Assembly (NCBI GenBank): GCA_943788755.1
Contig: CALSRM010000003.1
Span: 496,001 to 560,000 of the forward strand
Length of the DNA stretch: 64,000 nt
Reading direction: 5' to 3'
Origin: an uncultured Flavobacteriales bacterium
GTDB lineage: Bacteria; Bacteroidota; Bacteroidia; Flavobacteriales_D; Parvicellaceae
Made by a program: the position numbers and the translations under genes. Under the pieces are notes generated by a model. That model searched no databases and was not told the DNA's origin. It worked only from the letters and a program-made list of their open reading frames with translations. Numbering within the stretch: the stretch's first letter is position 1; each line of letters begins with the position of its first letter. Shown here piece by piece: positions 35,723 to 46,700 of this stretch.

Positions 35723-36689
35723 ATTGTATGTTCCACGCGGTTTCTGTTCCGGTAGCAGTCCAGCCTAAGTCTACTGAAGTTCCAGTAACGTTAGTTCCAG
35801 TTAACGATGCAGGTTGGGAGCATGTTGGAGCTAAGCTGTGATATACAACAATAGTCCATGTACCAGCATCTACTTTGTTGTAGATATTGTCACAACCTGC
35901 GCCACCCCAAGTTCTTCCAGCGTGTAATTCAAAATCTACGGTTCCTGTAGCTGTATTCGCAAAGGAAATACCTGTTCTATTATAGGACATAGTACCAGCA
36001 CTGAAACCAACTCCTTCAGATAAAGCGGCTTCTCCAGCACCAACTGTCGGAGAATATAGCCAAGAAGTTTGTTCAGACATATATGCGCCTCCGCCAGCAG
36101 TCATATCGTAAAAGGTTGTAACACTATCTACTATATTCCCTGCAGGAATAGTAACAGAGAGCGTTCCAGGACAGGTAGATGCTCCGGGTAAAGCTGTAAA
36201 GTCAAAATCAGTAGAGACTTCACCGGCTAAAGAAGCACATTCTGCTCCAGCAGGACAAACGAATGGTGGTGGCGGTGCCGTGAATGTAAAATTCCAGTCA
36301 AAGCCCGCTGTGGTCCACCTATCATCAAATTCGAAATAGTAAGTTGTTCCACCTACAACCGGAATTCCTATAATTTCAGAACCCAAACCACAAGCATCGT
36401 CACTTGTTGCAATTTGAACTAAAGCAGCACAAGTACCATCATAAACGTATAACCTGGTATCAGGTCCACCACAAGCTGAAATGTCAATTGTCCCGGTAGC
36501 TACAGGGGCATAAGCGTACCAATCAGCGTTAGTTGAGTTTACAGAGCCTGCACCAGTTGCAGGTCCGTCAGCTGTATATGCTCCGGGAGTAACAGCAAGA
36601 GCCGCTAGGCAGTTGTCACCTTGCGCATTTGCCTGCCAGCTAAAAGCGGTTAGTAGTAAAGCAGAAAATAAAAGTGTAAAATTTTTCAT
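35667..36689 (-). CDS. N-terminal part of the frameshifted SprB/Fn3 T9SS protein
   Basis: The 340 residues start with a signal peptide (about 1-23, ending WQANAQ, nearly identical to that of the neighbouring adhesin). A PPC-like domain follows at about 25-140 (SACGGPDTRLYVYDGTC, YYFEFDDRW). A Cys-containing beta domain is at about 145-300 (TSWLYSPTVGAGEAAL, HAGRTWGGAGCDN, WTIVVYHSLAPTC), and then the first half of an Fn3 domain. The frame is lost after GPAGF; the downstream protein continues in other frames to 32226. With the indels corrected the whole protein would be about 1480 residues. Confidence 0.75.
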   Translation of the reverse strand: MKNFTLLFSALLLTAFSWQANAQGDNCLAALAVTPGAYTADGPATGAGSVNSTNADWYAYAPVATGTIDISACGGPDTRLYVYDGTCAALVQIATSDDACGLGSEIIGIPVVGGTTYYFEFDDRWTTAGFDWNFTFTAPPPPFVCPAGAECASLAGEVSTDFDFTALPGASTCPGTLSVTIPAGNIVDSVTTFYDMTAGGGAYMSEQTSWLYSPTVGAGEAALSEGVGFSAGTMSYNRTGISFANTATGTVDFELHAGRTWGGAGCDNIYNKVDAGTWTIVVYHSLAPTCSQPASLTGTNVTGTSVDLGWTATGTETAWNIQYGPAGFMRGNRNNSSCRN

Positions 36690-36990
36690 ATATATAAATA
36701 TTTAGATATCCAATGTAATTCGGAAAGTTACGCAATAAAATTTATTTTCAAAGGGAATAGTTGCGATTATCGACTAAGGTCTCAAATCGGCCGACCAAGC
36801 AGCGCCTTTTTCTTTGAGTATGAAATAACGATTTTGGGGCAAAGAGACCCTAAATTAACGATGATTGCAACCAAAATAGCAGCAAAACAAGCGTTAAGTC
36901 GGATCAGAAAAAATACACCAAACCGTTGTGGTAGCTAAGACCGGCGAGATAAATATTTAATCGCTATATTCGCACAATTAAGAACCTAAA
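36690..36990. other. Intergenic region between divergent surface-protein genes
   Basis: There are 301 bp without an ORF of note. Apart from a -7 promoter box for the plus-strand gene (36965-36972), I see no repeat, hairpin or RNA gene. Confidence 0.5.
36965..36972 (+). promoter_or_regulatory. -7 promoter box for the GEVED/Fn3 gene
   Basis: TATATTCG is one mismatch from TAnnTTTG, 18 nt before ATG 36991. Confidence 0.4.
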
Positions 36991-38955
36991 ATGTTTTATA
37001 TGCAAAGGAATTACTTATTACCATTATTATTAATTGCAACAAGCCCATTGGTAGGGATCTCACAATACTGCACTTCGGCAGGACCTTCCTCTACAGCTGA
37101 TTCAAACATTGGCTCCGTTTCATTGATAGGGGAAACAACCAGTATATCTTACACGGGCTGTCCAGGAGTGATTGGTGTAGAGGATCAAACCACACAAGTA
37201 GCAGATGTAATAGGAGGAAGCACCTATTCTGTTGATTTGGTTTACGGAACTTGTGGCGGCCCCTATGGAAACGCGGCTGAAGTTTGGATTGATTTTAATG
37301 GAAATCAAAATTTTGATGCAAACGAGTCTATTGGAACATGGTCTGGAACACCCGTCTCTCCTGCAGTAGCCTATAGCTTTACTGTTCCAGCGAATGCATT
37401 AAATGGAACACACAGAATAAGGGTAATGCAGCAAGAAGGTGGAGCAATACCGCTAGACCCGTGTGGAACATTTACTTGGGGTTCAGTGACAGACTTTTCA
37501 ATCACAGTTTCTGGTGGATCTTCATGCATTCCAATTACTGGCTTAACTACTGATAGTTTTTCTGCAGATTCTGTATTCTTTTCTTGGGCCGCAGGAGGAA
37601 CTGAAGTGGAGTGGTTTGTTGAATGGGGCGCACAAGGATTTACTCCTGGAACGGGAACCTCTTTTGCAACTACAGGCCTAAATGATACAATAACAGGAAC
37701 AACATCAGGAACGTTTTACGAAATTTATGTTCAGTCAATATGTGGTGTTGGTGATACAAGCGGAGCGAGTGTTATTTCCTTTAATACATCAATTTCTAAC
37801 GACGATGCTTGCAACGCAATTATGGTGCCTGTTGACGGCTCAGTTAATATGTTTACTAGCGTTGGAGCAACGGTTCAACCAGGTGAACCCGGTCTTTCGC
37901 CATATAAAACAGTTTGGTTTAGTTTTATTGCTCCTGCTTCTGGAAATGTAGCTATTTCTACTTGTGATATAGCCTTTGATAATGAGCTTGAAGTTTTTAA
38001 AACGAATGATTGCTCGGATTTTGGAACGTATACTTCATTAGGCTACGCTGATTATAATCCATGGGGTTGTTCAGGCTCGCATCCAGCAGGAATTGAGCTA
38101 TGTAGTTTAACTCCTGGAGACACTATAATCTTTTGGGTTGGCCCTTATTCTTCAAGTAATGCTGGAGGAGTGATCCCATTACAAGTTTATGAATTATCAT
38201 TAAACGCTGGTTCAGATAGTTCGGCGAGTGCTTGTGCTGGAGACACTTTAAACCTTTGGGACAACCTGTCAAACAATGGTAACCAATTTGGAACATGGAG
38301 TTATCCTTCAAACCCTGGAGTTGTTTTTAATGACAGCTTCGCAAACACCGGTGACATGACGTTTACTTCAAACGATTTTTACTACATCGTGTCAAACGCT
38401 TGTGGCGCTGATACTGCTTCAATCGAAGTAAGCACCTTCCAACCAGCCAATACTGGAACTCCAGTCACTCCTTTTGAAGTCTGTAATTGGGGAAATATTT
38501 ACTTGTATGACGGATTATCGGGAACAATTGATTTTGGCGGTAACTGGAACGATGACACAGGAACAGGGGTGTTAACAGGGGCGAGCCTTCAAGTAAGTGC
38601 TTTAAACGCCGGATCGTATCAATTTACTTATACAGCTTCAAATGGTGTTTGTGCTGATGCAACAACAACAATTACCGTTGACCTAAATGACTGCACAGGA
38701 ATCGATGAACCTGCTGCGAGCAATTTCTCTGTTTATCCAAATCCTTCAACTGGATTATTTACAATTGAGTTTGAAGGAGTTGTTTCAAATGTTAAATTAT
38801 CTATTCTTGATTTAAATGGAAGAATTGTTTATTCTCAAACTCTCGTTAAGAATAAAACAAATGTTGATTTGAATACAATTGCAAATGGTGTATATACGGT
38901 TGTTCTTATTTCAGATGATACTGTTTCTTCCACTAAAATGATTGTAGCTAAATAG
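36991..38955 (+). CDS. Secreted GEVED/Fn3 protein with T9SS sorting domain
   Basis: The 654-residue protein has a signal peptide (about 1-26). Its GEVED-like domain (about 30-175) has YCTSAGPSS, AEVWIDFNGNQNFDANE, and HRIRVMQQEGG. An Fn3 domain is at about 180-265 (SADSVFFSWAAGGTEVEW) and a PPC-like beta domain at about 270-405. Two Ig-like repeats with ACAGDTLNLWDNLS and EVCNWGNIYLYDGLS follow (about 410-570). A T9SS type A sorting domain ends it (FSVYPNPSTGLFTIEF, ANGVYTVVLISDD). It is likely surface-exposed or released; the function is unknown. A second in-frame ATG lies at 37000. Confidence 0.85.
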   Translation: MFYMQRNYLLPLLLIATSPLVGISQYCTSAGPSSTADSNIGSVSLIGETTSISYTGCPGVIGVEDQTTQVADVIGGSTYSVDLVYGTCGGPYGNAAEVWIDFNGNQNFDANESIGTWSGTPVSPAVAYSFTVPANALNGTHRIRVMQQEGGAIPLDPCGTFTWGSVTDFSITVSGGSSCIPITGLTTDSFSADSVFFSWAAGGTEVEWFVEWGAQGFTPGTGTSFATTGLNDTITGTTSGTFYEIYVQSICGVGDTSGASVISFNTSISNDDACNAIMVPVDGSVNMFTSVGATVQPGEPGLSPYKTVWFSFIAPASGNVAISTCDIAFDNELEVFKTNDCSDFGTYTSLGYADYNPWGCSGSHPAGIELCSLTPGDTIIFWVGPYSSSNAGGVIPLQVYELSLNAGSDSSASACAGDTLNLWDNLSNNGNQFGTWSYPSNPGVVFNDSFANTGDMTFTSNDFYYIVSNACGADTASIEVSTFQPANTGTPVTPFEVCNWGNIYLYDGLSGTIDFGGNWNDDTGTGVLTGASLQVSALNAGSYQFTYTASNGVCADATTTITVDLNDCTGIDEPAASNFSVYPNPSTGLFTIEFEGVVSNVKLSILDLNGRIVYSQTLVKNKTNVDLNTIANGVYTVVLISDDTVSSTKMIVAK

Positions 38956-38977
38956 TAAAATTTGCATATTATTACAT

Positions 38978-39008
38978 AGTGAGTTCAAAGCGAGCTCACT
39001 TTTTTTTA
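38978..39008 (+). terminator. Intrinsic terminator after the GEVED/Fn3 gene
   Basis: AGTGAGTTC pairs with GAGCTCACT (one G-U pair) around a 5-nt loop, followed by eight T. Confidence 0.82.
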
Positions 39009-39054
39009 CTTTTTAAATAATTATATCGTTACATTGCAGGCAAATTATAACAAT

Positions 39055-39300
39055 ATGAGCCTTAAATCAAATCAACTAGACGCACTTTTAGAAAAAGCAA
39101 AAGGACTCTTAGGCAGCACACTGGTAATTCGTAATAAGGCGTTTAAGTTTAAAAGCATCGGAGTTGTAGATCAAATAAATTCAAAAGGAGGTCCTGAACG
39201 ATTTTCGGTAAACGGAAATTTAGTTTCAGAAGACGGCGATATGCTCCAAAAACCGTTGACAAAGATTGTTGAACAGTTGGAAAAGAACGCTGCTAAATAA
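39055..39300 (+). CDS. Small conserved-looking cytoplasmic protein (81 aa), function unknown
   Basis: The protein is MSLKSNQLDALLEKAKG... without a signal peptide or membrane segment. It has an amphipathic N-terminal helix and a short beta-rich middle (VIRNKAFKFKSIGVV, ERFSVNGNLVSEDGD). It could start at TTG 39034, but a TACATTGC -7-like box at 39030-39037 overlaps that codon, so ATG 39055 is preferred. No family was recognised. It lies 67 bp before leuS, which has its own promoter box. Confidence 0.65.
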   Translation: MSLKSNQLDALLEKAKGLLGSTLVIRNKAFKFKSIGVVDQINSKGGPERFSVNGNLVSEDGDMLQKPLTKIVEQLEKNAAK

Positions 39301-39339
39301 AGCGGATCTTTAAAATTTTCTCCTTACAACCAAACTGCG

Positions 39340-39347
39340 TACTTTCG
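39340..39347 (+). promoter_or_regulatory. -7 promoter box for leuS
   Basis: TACTTTCG is one mismatch from TAnnTTTG, 20 nt before ATG 39368. Confidence 0.4.
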
Positions 39348-39367
39348 CTACTTCAAACAAATCATGC

Positions 39368-40375
39368 ATGAGCGAGTACAACCACATAGCTATTGAAGAT
39401 AAATGGCAAAAAGATTGGAGAAAAAACAAAACCTATAAAGCAACAGAAAACTCTTCAAAAGAGAAGTTCTATGTTTTGGACATGTTTCCCTATCCCTCTG
39501 GAGCAGGCCTTCACGTTGGACACCCTTTAGGTTATATCGCTTCAGACATATGTGCTCGTTATAAAAGGAGCGAAGGCTTTAATGTTTTGCATCCAATGGG
39601 ATATGATTCCTTTGGGCTGCCTGCAGAACAATATGCCATTCAAACAGGTCAGCACCCAGCTGTTACAACTAAAGTAAATATTGACGGCGGAGTTGACAAG
39701 CAAGGAAATGTAATTGACGGTTATAGAAAGCAACTTGATATAATGGGGTTTGCTTTCGATTGGGACAGAGAAGTTCGTACTTCAAGTCCAGAATATTACA
39801 AGTGGACACAGTGGATTTTTAAGCAAATCTTTAACTCTTGGTACAACAAAAACACAGACAAAGCTGAAAATATTACAACGCTTACTGCTGTTTTTGAAAA
39901 AGAAGGAAATGCAAACGTAAATGCTGTTTGTGATGAGGCAGCTACTTTTTCTGCCGAAGACTGGAATGCATGGAGTGAAGCAGTTCAGCGTAAGATTTTG
40001 ATGAACTATCGGCTAGCCTTTTTAGCAGACTCTTGGGTAAACTGGTGTCCTGTATTAGGAACAGTATTAGCAAATGATGAAATTAAAGACGGCGTTTCTG
40101 AACGTGGCGGACATCCGGTTGAGCAAAAATTAATGCGCCAATGGAGCATGCGAATTTCTGCCTATGCCGAAAGATTATTGAAGGGGTTGAATGAAGTAGA
40201 CTTTTCCGACTCGTTAAAAGAACAACAGCGTAATTGGATTGGAAAATCTCAAGGGGCTTCTGTTCGGTTTACTTTAGAAGGACGAGACGATAAAATAGAG
40301 GTATTTACAACCCGACCTGATACAATATTTCGGTGTTACATTTATGGTTTTAGCACCAGAACACGAGTTGGTTGA
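39368..40375 (+). CDS. leuS: Leucyl-tRNA synthetase, N-terminal part (frame broken at about 40331)
   Basis: Class I aminoacyl-tRNA synthetase that charges tRNA-Leu. This part carries the start of the Rossmann catalytic domain with the HIGH-type motif in [17 protein letters not shown] (HVGH). It also carries [20 protein letters not shown] and the beginning of the editing (CP1) domain with [10 protein letters not shown]. At 40331 one extra C shifts the frame; removing it gives the expected continuation [17 protein letters not shown] in the next ORF. Corrected, the whole enzyme spans 39368-42168 and has about 933 residues, a normal Bacteroidota length. Confidence 0.93.
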   Translation: MSEYNHIAIEDKWQKDWRKNKTYKATENSSKEKFYVLDMFPYPSGAGLHVGHPLGYIASDICARYKRSEGFNVLHPMGYDSFGLPAEQYAIQTGQHPAVTTKVNIDGGVDKQGNVIDGYRKQLDIMGFAFDWDREVRTSSPEYYKWTQWIFKQIFNSWYNKNTDKAENITTLTAVFEKEGNANVNAVCDEAATFSAEDWNAWSEAVQRKILMNYRLAFLADSWVNWCPVLGTVLANDEIKDGVSERGGHPVEQKLMRQWSMRISAYAERLLKGLNEVDFSDSLKEQQRNWIGKSQGASVRFTLEGRDDKIEVFTTRPDTIFRCYIYGFSTRTRVG

Positions 40376-41720
40376 TCAAATTACTACAGAGGATAATAAA
40401 GCGGCAATAGCTGAATACAAAACCAAAGCTGCAGCCAAAACAGAAAGAGATAGGCAAGCAAACGTAAAAGACATAACAGGTCAGTTTACTGGAGCGTATG
40501 CTTTGCATCCTTTTACGGGAGAAAAAGTGCAAATTTGGATTGGAGAGTATGTATTGGCCTCTTATGGAACAGGAGCGGTTATGGCCGTGCCTGCAGGAGA
40601 TCAACGCGATTACGATTTTGCAAAGCACTTTGGAATAGACATACCAAATATATTTGAAGGGAAAGATATTTCGGAAGAAGCTTATACCGATAAAGACGCT
40701 GTACTAGCAAACTCTGACTTTTTAAACAACTTACCCGTCAAACAAAGTATTGTAAAAGCTATTGAGGCTATCGAATCAAAAGGCTTTGGAAAAGGCAAAA
40801 CGCTTTATAGATTGAGAGACGCTATTTTCTCTCGTCAACGTTATTGGGGAGAGCCATTTCCGGTTTATTACAAAGGAGATACGCCGTACCTTATTGAAGA
40901 CGAAAAACTACCCGTTACCTTGCCAGAAGTAGATAAATATTTACCTACGGAAGAAGGTGAGCCACCATTGGCTAGAGCAGAAAAAGTCGCTTGGGATGTT
41001 TTTGAAGGAGACAGAATGGAGTACAATACCATGCCAGGGTGGGCGGGTTCTTCATGGTACTTTTTGCGCTACATGGATCCGAACAATTTAGAGGAGTTTG
41101 TAAGCAAAGAAAAAGCGGAATACTGGAATCAAGTTGATTTATATATAGGCGGAGCGGAACATGCAACCGGACACCTATTGTATTCTCGTTTTTGGACAAA
41201 GTTTTTATGCGACATGGGGTATATTTCTTTTGACGAACCTTTCAAAAAGTTGATTAATCAAGGAATGATTTTGGGTAGGTCAAGTTTTGTATATAAAGTG
41301 AAAGATGAAAATAAATTTGTTTCCTTTGGTTTAAGGAAAGAATATAAAACCCAACGACTACATGCAGACATTTCAAATGTGGTAAATGATGAATTAAATG
41401 TTGAGGGGTTTAAAAAAGGGCGCTCTGAATTTGCTGATGCGGAATTTATATTAGAAGGCGGAAAGTACATTTGTGGATCGGAAATAGAAAAAATGTCCAA
41501 GTCTAAATACAATGTGCAAACCCCAGATGAATTGGTTGAAAAATATGGAGCAGACACGCTTCGCTGTTATGAAATGTTTTTAGGCCCTCTGGAGCAGGCA
41601 AAACCATGGGATGTACAAGGAATTAGCGGAGTAAACAACTTTCTAAAAAAACTATGGCGCCTTTTCCATCAAGGAGAGAGCTTTTCTATTTCGGAGCAGA
41701 GCCAACAAAAGAGAACTTAA
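40344..41720 (+). CDS. leuS: Leucyl-tRNA synthetase, middle part (editing and catalytic domains)
   Basis: This frame continues leuS after the +1 shift at 40331. It has the editing domain ([42 protein letters not shown], with the conserved Asp that excludes leucine). The second half of the catalytic domain follows ([30 protein letters not shown]) with the KMSKS loop ([11 protein letters not shown]). The frame is lost again at about 41695, where one base seems missing in the Asp/Glu codon before GCA GAG CCA. The Met used here is internal and is not a real start. Confidence 0.92.
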   Translation: MVLAPEHELVDQITTEDNKAAIAEYKTKAAAKTERDRQANVKDITGQFTGAYALHPFTGEKVQIWIGEYVLASYGTGAVMAVPAGDQRDYDFAKHFGIDIPNIFEGKDISEEAYTDKDAVLANSDFLNNLPVKQSIVKAIEAIESKGFGKGKTLYRLRDAIFSRQRYWGEPFPVYYKGDTPYLIEDEKLPVTLPEVDKYLPTEEGEPPLARAEKVAWDVFEGDRMEYNTMPGWAGSSWYFLRYMDPNNLEEFVSKEKAEYWNQVDLYIGGAEHATGHLLYSRFWTKFLCDMGYISFDEPFKKLINQGMILGRSSFVYKVKDENKFVSFGLRKEYKTQRLHADISNVVNDELNVEGFKKGRSEFADAEFILEGGKYICGSEIEKMSKSKYNVQTPDELVEKYGADTLRCYEMFLGPLEQAKPWDVQGISGVNNFLKKLWRLFHQGESFSISEQSQQKRT

Positions 41721-42168
41721 AATCATTACATCAAGCAATCAAAAAAGTTACCGAAGACATAACGCGTTATTCTTTTAATACGGTGGTCAGCACCCTGATG
41801 ATTGCGGTTAACGAATTGGGTTCTCAAAAATGCAACAACAAAGCAATTCTTTCAGACTTGGTAGTGTTGGTTTCGCCATTTGCACCGCACATTGCAGAAG
41901 AGTTATGGGGTTTATTAGGAAACACCTCTAGCGTAACCGTTGCGTCTTGGCCAAAATTTGAAGCAGTTCACTTAGTAGAAAGCGATTTCGAATACCCCGT
42001 TTCTTTTAACGGTAAAATGCGTTTCAAAATATCATTACCCGTAACAATGGGAAATAGAAGAGTTGAAAAAGCATGTTTGAACATGAAAAAACAGCACATT
42101 ATTTAGATGGTAAAGACCCTAAAAAAGTGATAGTAGTTCCGAAGCGGATTATTAATGTGGTGGTTTAA
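41654..42168 (+). CDS. leuS: Leucyl-tRNA synthetase, C-terminal part
   Basis: This is the anticodon-binding helical domain and C-terminal domain of LeuS. The true sequence begins at about 41696 ([21 protein letters not shown]) and includes FNTVVSTLMIAVNEL and LVSPFAPHIAEELW. The frame stops early at 42106 because one base appears missing near 42073. In the corrected frame the end reads EHEKTAHYLDGKD, then KKVIVVPKRIINVVV with TAA at 42166-42168, the canonical LeuS terminus. Three indels in one essential housekeeping gene point to sequence error rather than inactivation. Confidence 0.9.
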
Positions 42169-42216
42169 ATTTAACAAAAATTTAATTCTTAAAATATAGA
42201 TTATCAAGAAGTTGAC

Positions 42217-43569
42217 ATGAAAAAAGTAATGGCATTTTGTGGTGTTTTAGTTTTTAGCGCAACGGGTTTTTCTCAAACTATAGTTGACATAACCATTAAA
42301 GGTATTAAAAACGATTCGATATCTTTAGGGTATTATTATGGCAATAACCAATATGAAACCGGAAAATGCTTTCTTGATTCAAAGGGACATGGTACTTTTA
42401 TAAGTAAAGAAACATTGGAGATAGGACTATACCTTTTAGTGACCCCAAAAAACAACGGTTACTTGGAGTTTATAATTGATCAGCCTAAAATAACTTTATC
42501 AAGTAATATTAAAAATTTAAATAGGTATGCAACATCAATTGATAGCAAGGCTAATCAGTTGTTTTTTGAATATATGAATTATCTCTCTGAGGTTCAAGAA
42601 AATATAAAGGGTGTTAATGAAGTTTTGGAAGATGACCCAGAAAATGAAAAAGCGAATCAACGAAAAGCTGAAATTGCAAATGGAGCTAATAAATACCTTC
42701 AAAACATATTAAGTAAACACCCTGAAGACATATTTTCTCAAATGCTGATAGCACAGCAAGAAGTTTCTATTCCAAATGAAGTAACAAACCAAAGTGAACA
42801 GCTCTATTATTATAAAAAGCATTTTTTTGACAATATTGATTTTACCAAAAATTGGTTGATACGAACCAACATCATCCCCCAAAAAATCAGTTTATACTTA
42901 GGTCAGTTGACACACCCAACAATTGACTCTTTAACGGCTTCGATTGACTACATACTAGACCAAGCAAAAGTTAATGAAGAGGTGTATAAATTTATATTAG
43001 TCAATTTTTTAAACAAATATGCAACCAGCAACATAATGATTGCAAACAATTTGTATGCTCACCTTTTAGAACGTTACTACTTTACTGGCAAAGCAGCTTG
43101 GATGGAAGCTGAACTACTTAATAAAATGAAGGCAAGATACGACGTAATCAAGCCGTCGCTTATAGGAGCATACGCAAGGGACTTTAAAGTTAAAAGAACT
43201 AATAATAAAGTTTATTCGGCACTCAATTATAGCAAAGACTATTTGATCTTAATTTTTAGCAATATAGAACGGTTAAATAGCAATGAATTTTCTGAAGGTT
43301 CTACAAAATTGTTGCAAGCACTTCCTGAAAATGTTGCAATACTAACCGTTGCAATAGGTGTTGACGATAAATCCATCCATAAGCTGTTAAACACCCTTCC
43401 CTACAATTCTAATTTATGTACTCTAGAAGGAAACATGGAGGAGGTAATCAGGAACTATTCTTTGGTAAATAATCTTTCTATGAAGACATATGTAATTGAT
43501 AAATCAGGAAAAATAGTAGCCAAAGGCCTGTCTTTAAGAGCTCTTGAAACATTTATTAACAAAAAGTAA
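42217..43569 (+). CDS. Secreted DUF4369/DUF5106-like protein with thioredoxin fold lacking the CxxC
   Basis: The 450-residue protein has a signal peptide (about 1-20, ending GFSQ). The DUF4369-like N-terminal beta domain (about 22-110) has IKGIKNDSISLGYYYGN. A helical DUF5106-like segment is at about 120-320, and the C-terminal thioredoxin-like domain at about 335-450. Where TlpA-like proteins have W-C-x-x-C, this one reads LILIFSNIERLNSNEF, with no cysteine, so it cannot act as a disulfide oxidoreductase. The cis-Pro strand is partly kept (KTYVIDKSGKIVAKG). It may be a binding or structural paralogue. Starts 48 bp after the corrected leuS stop. Confidence 0.72.
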   Translation: MKKVMAFCGVLVFSATGFSQTIVDITIKGIKNDSISLGYYYGNNQYETGKCFLDSKGHGTFISKETLEIGLYLLVTPKNNGYLEFIIDQPKITLSSNIKNLNRYATSIDSKANQLFFEYMNYLSEVQENIKGVNEVLEDDPENEKANQRKAEIANGANKYLQNILSKHPEDIFSQMLIAQQEVSIPNEVTNQSEQLYYYKKHFFDNIDFTKNWLIRTNIIPQKISLYLGQLTHPTIDSLTASIDYILDQAKVNEEVYKFILVNFLNKYATSNIMIANNLYAHLLERYYFTGKAAWMEAELLNKMKARYDVIKPSLIGAYARDFKVKRTNNKVYSALNYSKDYLILIFSNIERLNSNEFSEGSTKLLQALPENVAILTVAIGVDDKSIHKLLNTLPYNSNLCTLEGNMEEVIRNYSLVNNLSMKTYVIDKSGKIVAKGLSLRALETFINKK

Positions 43570-43665
43570 TCTTTGTTGAAATTAATATAACGGTTGAGTT
43601 CTGGATCAAGTTTTTCAGTAATTTAAGAATGAAATCATGTCAAGCCTCTATTTATCATAAAATAG

Positions 43666-43673
43666 TACATTTG
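43666..43673 (+). promoter_or_regulatory. -7 promoter box for the MopE-like gene
   Basis: TACATTTG is a full match to TAnnTTTG, 29 nt before ATG 43703. Confidence 0.5.
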
Positions 43674-43702
43674 TCCGAAATTATTATTATCAATAACTTC
43701 TT

Positions 43703-46700
43703 ATGAAAAATACCTTCGTCCTGTTATTGCTGTTATTCATTTCTTCATTTTCTAATTCGAGTCTAGCACAATGTACTAACCCTACGGTTCCAACGGTATC
43801 TGCAAGTTCGTCCGCGGTTTGTCAAGGTAGCTCTGTAACTTTAACAATTACTGGCACATTGAATGATGCAACAAATTGGCATGTTTACAGTGGATCATGT
43901 GGAGGTACTGCAGAAAGCACAACAAGTACGGGTTCTATTATTGTTACTCCATTAGGGTCTAGCACTACCTATTTCGTTAGAGGAGAAGATGGCGCAGGTT
44001 GCGTAGATGAGTCTACAGGCACATGTGGACAAGTTATTGTGACTGTGATTAATGATCCTACCTTACCAACTTTAACATATAGTCCAGCCAGTGTTTGTGA
44101 TGGTGATCCTGTTACGTTAACGATAACTGGAACTTTAAATGGAGCAACTGCCTGGCAAGTGTATTCAGATTCCTGTGGAAGTCCTACTGTAGCAAATGAA
44201 AATTTTATAGGCCAAACCACTTCCTCGACATATGTAATACCGAGTGTAAGTAGTCCGGGAAATGCTTTTTACGTTCGTGGTGAGGATGGAGCTGGATGCA
44301 TTAACGAATCTGTATTAGTGTGTGGTAGTGTTTCTATAGAGATTGATGAAATTGACGCAGATGGAGACGGTTATTCAGCAACAGGCGCTTGTTCGAATGG
44401 AACATTTGGCACAGGTGACTGTAATGATTTAGACCCTAACATTTATCCAGGTGTACCTGAGGCTTGTGATGGGCTTGATAATGATTGTAATGGCGATATT
44501 GATGATGGCCTTCCAGGAACTTTATATTACCCAGATACTGATGGAGATGGTTATGGTGATGATGCTTCAACTGGTGTTCCAGCGTGCAGTGGAGCACCCT
44601 TAAATCATGTTACCAACAATACTGATTGTGATGATACAAACGAAAATGTTTACCTAGGCGCTCCAGAATTATGTGATGGACTTGATAATGATTGTGATGG
44701 TGATATCGATAACGGATGGACTATTTTAAGTTATTATCCAGATGTTGATGGAGATGGTTATGGTGATGCAACAGCTACAGCTGTTGATAGTTGCTCTGCA
44801 CCAACAAACCACGTTTCTAATAACATGGATTGCGACGATAATGAACCAGCCTCTTTTCCAGGAAACCTTGAAATATGTGATGGTATTGATAATGACTGTA
44901 ATGGTCAAATAGATGATAATGTTGATGTTGATGGCGATGGCTTTTTAGCCTTTTGCAGTGGTGGTTTGGATTGTGATGACAGCAACCCTGATAAATTCCC
45001 TGGAAATCCTGAAGTATGTGATGGAGATGATAATGATTGTAATGGTCAAATAGATGATGGCTTAACATTTGATATTGATGGAGATGGAGCTACTTCTATA
45101 GGGTCTTGTTCGGGTACAGCAAATGATTGCGATGATAATGAACCAGCCTCTTTTCCAGGAAACCCTGAAATATGTGATGGAATAGATAATGATTGTAATG
45201 GTCAGATAGATGATGGCTTAACATTTGTGAATTATTACCCTGACTTAGATAATGATACATATGGTGATGCGTTTGCTGTTGCTGTAAATTCTTGTGTGGC
45301 ACCAGCAAATCATGTTACTAATAATTCAGACTGTGATGATGATAATATTAATATTAATCCAGGAGAAACGGAAATATGTGATGGAATAGACAACGATTGT
45401 AACGGTCAAATAGATGATGGACTAACATTTGTGAATTATTACCCCGATGCAGATAACGACACCTACGGGGATGCAAATGTTCTGCCTCTTTCAATTTGCG
45501 GCGTAGCTCCTTTAGGGTATGTTTTAGACAACTCTGATTGTGATGATGGGGAACCAACGGTATTCCCAGGGGCTTTGGAAATATGTGATGGATTAGATAA
45601 TGATTGCAATACTATTATCGATGATAACATTGTATACATTACTTATTACGTTGACAATGATGGAGATGGGTTTGGAGACCCAAATAATGTAAGCGTGAGC
45701 ACTTGTACAGGCCAACCGACCGGCTATGTTTTGGATAACACTGATTGTGATGATAGTTATGAAGACGTATATCCTGGGGCACCAGAGCTTTGTGACGGGT
45801 TAGTCAATGATTGTAATGGCTCGATAGTAGATGAGGGGTTGACATTTATAACTTATTATGCAGATGTTGATGGTGATGGCTATGGCGATCCTGCAAGTAT
45901 AACTATTTCAACTTGTGATGGCCCGCCTATAGGTTATTCCTCAAATAATACGGATTGCGACGATAATGAAGTTGCTTCGTACCCGGGAAATGTGGAACTA
46001 TGTGACGGAATAGATAATGACTGCGATGGAACAGTTGATAACGATGTGCAATTTACTTATTGGTATCCTGATGGCGATGGCGATGGCTATGGAGATTACA
46101 CAGGAACCCCTCTTATAAGGTGCGATGTAGATTCTATTACGGGTATTGTAGGCTATGTTGCAGATAACACAGATTGTAATGACGGAGATTACACAATTAA
46201 TATTTTAGCAATTGAGGTTTGTGATGGGATCGATAATAATTGCAATGGACAAGTTGACGAAGGATTGATTACAGACAATGATAACGATGGGTATAGTGCA
46301 ATAAGTTCATGTACCGGCTCTCAAGATGACTGTGATGATAACAATGCAAATATATATCCTGGGGCACCAGAGCTTTGTGATGGAATAGATAATAATTGTG
46401 ACGGGCAAATTGATGAAGGGCTTGTTTTTGTAGATTACTACCAAGATATTGATGCAGATGGGTTTGGCGATGCAACGTCAATAGCTGTGCCGGCTTGTGA
46501 TGGTTCCCCTGCAAATCACGTAGCAAATAATTCAGATTGCGATGATGGAGACCCAATGATAAACCCTAACACTAATGAAATTTGTGATGGAATAGACAAT
46601 GATTGTAATGGTTTAGTTGACGATGGGCTAGGCCTTATAGAGTATTATGAGGATATTGATGGTGATGGTTTTGGTTTTGGAGCTCCTGTATCTACTTGTG

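Noticed and set aside
39034-39054. Upstream TTG start for the 81-aa protein
   Set aside because: It overlaps the TACATTGC promoter-like box, so ATG 39055 is the better start.
44726-46556. Several minus-strand ORFs opposite the MopE-like repeats (His/Gln-rich)
   Set aside because: They come from the complement of GATAATGATTGT-type repeats and have no independent support.
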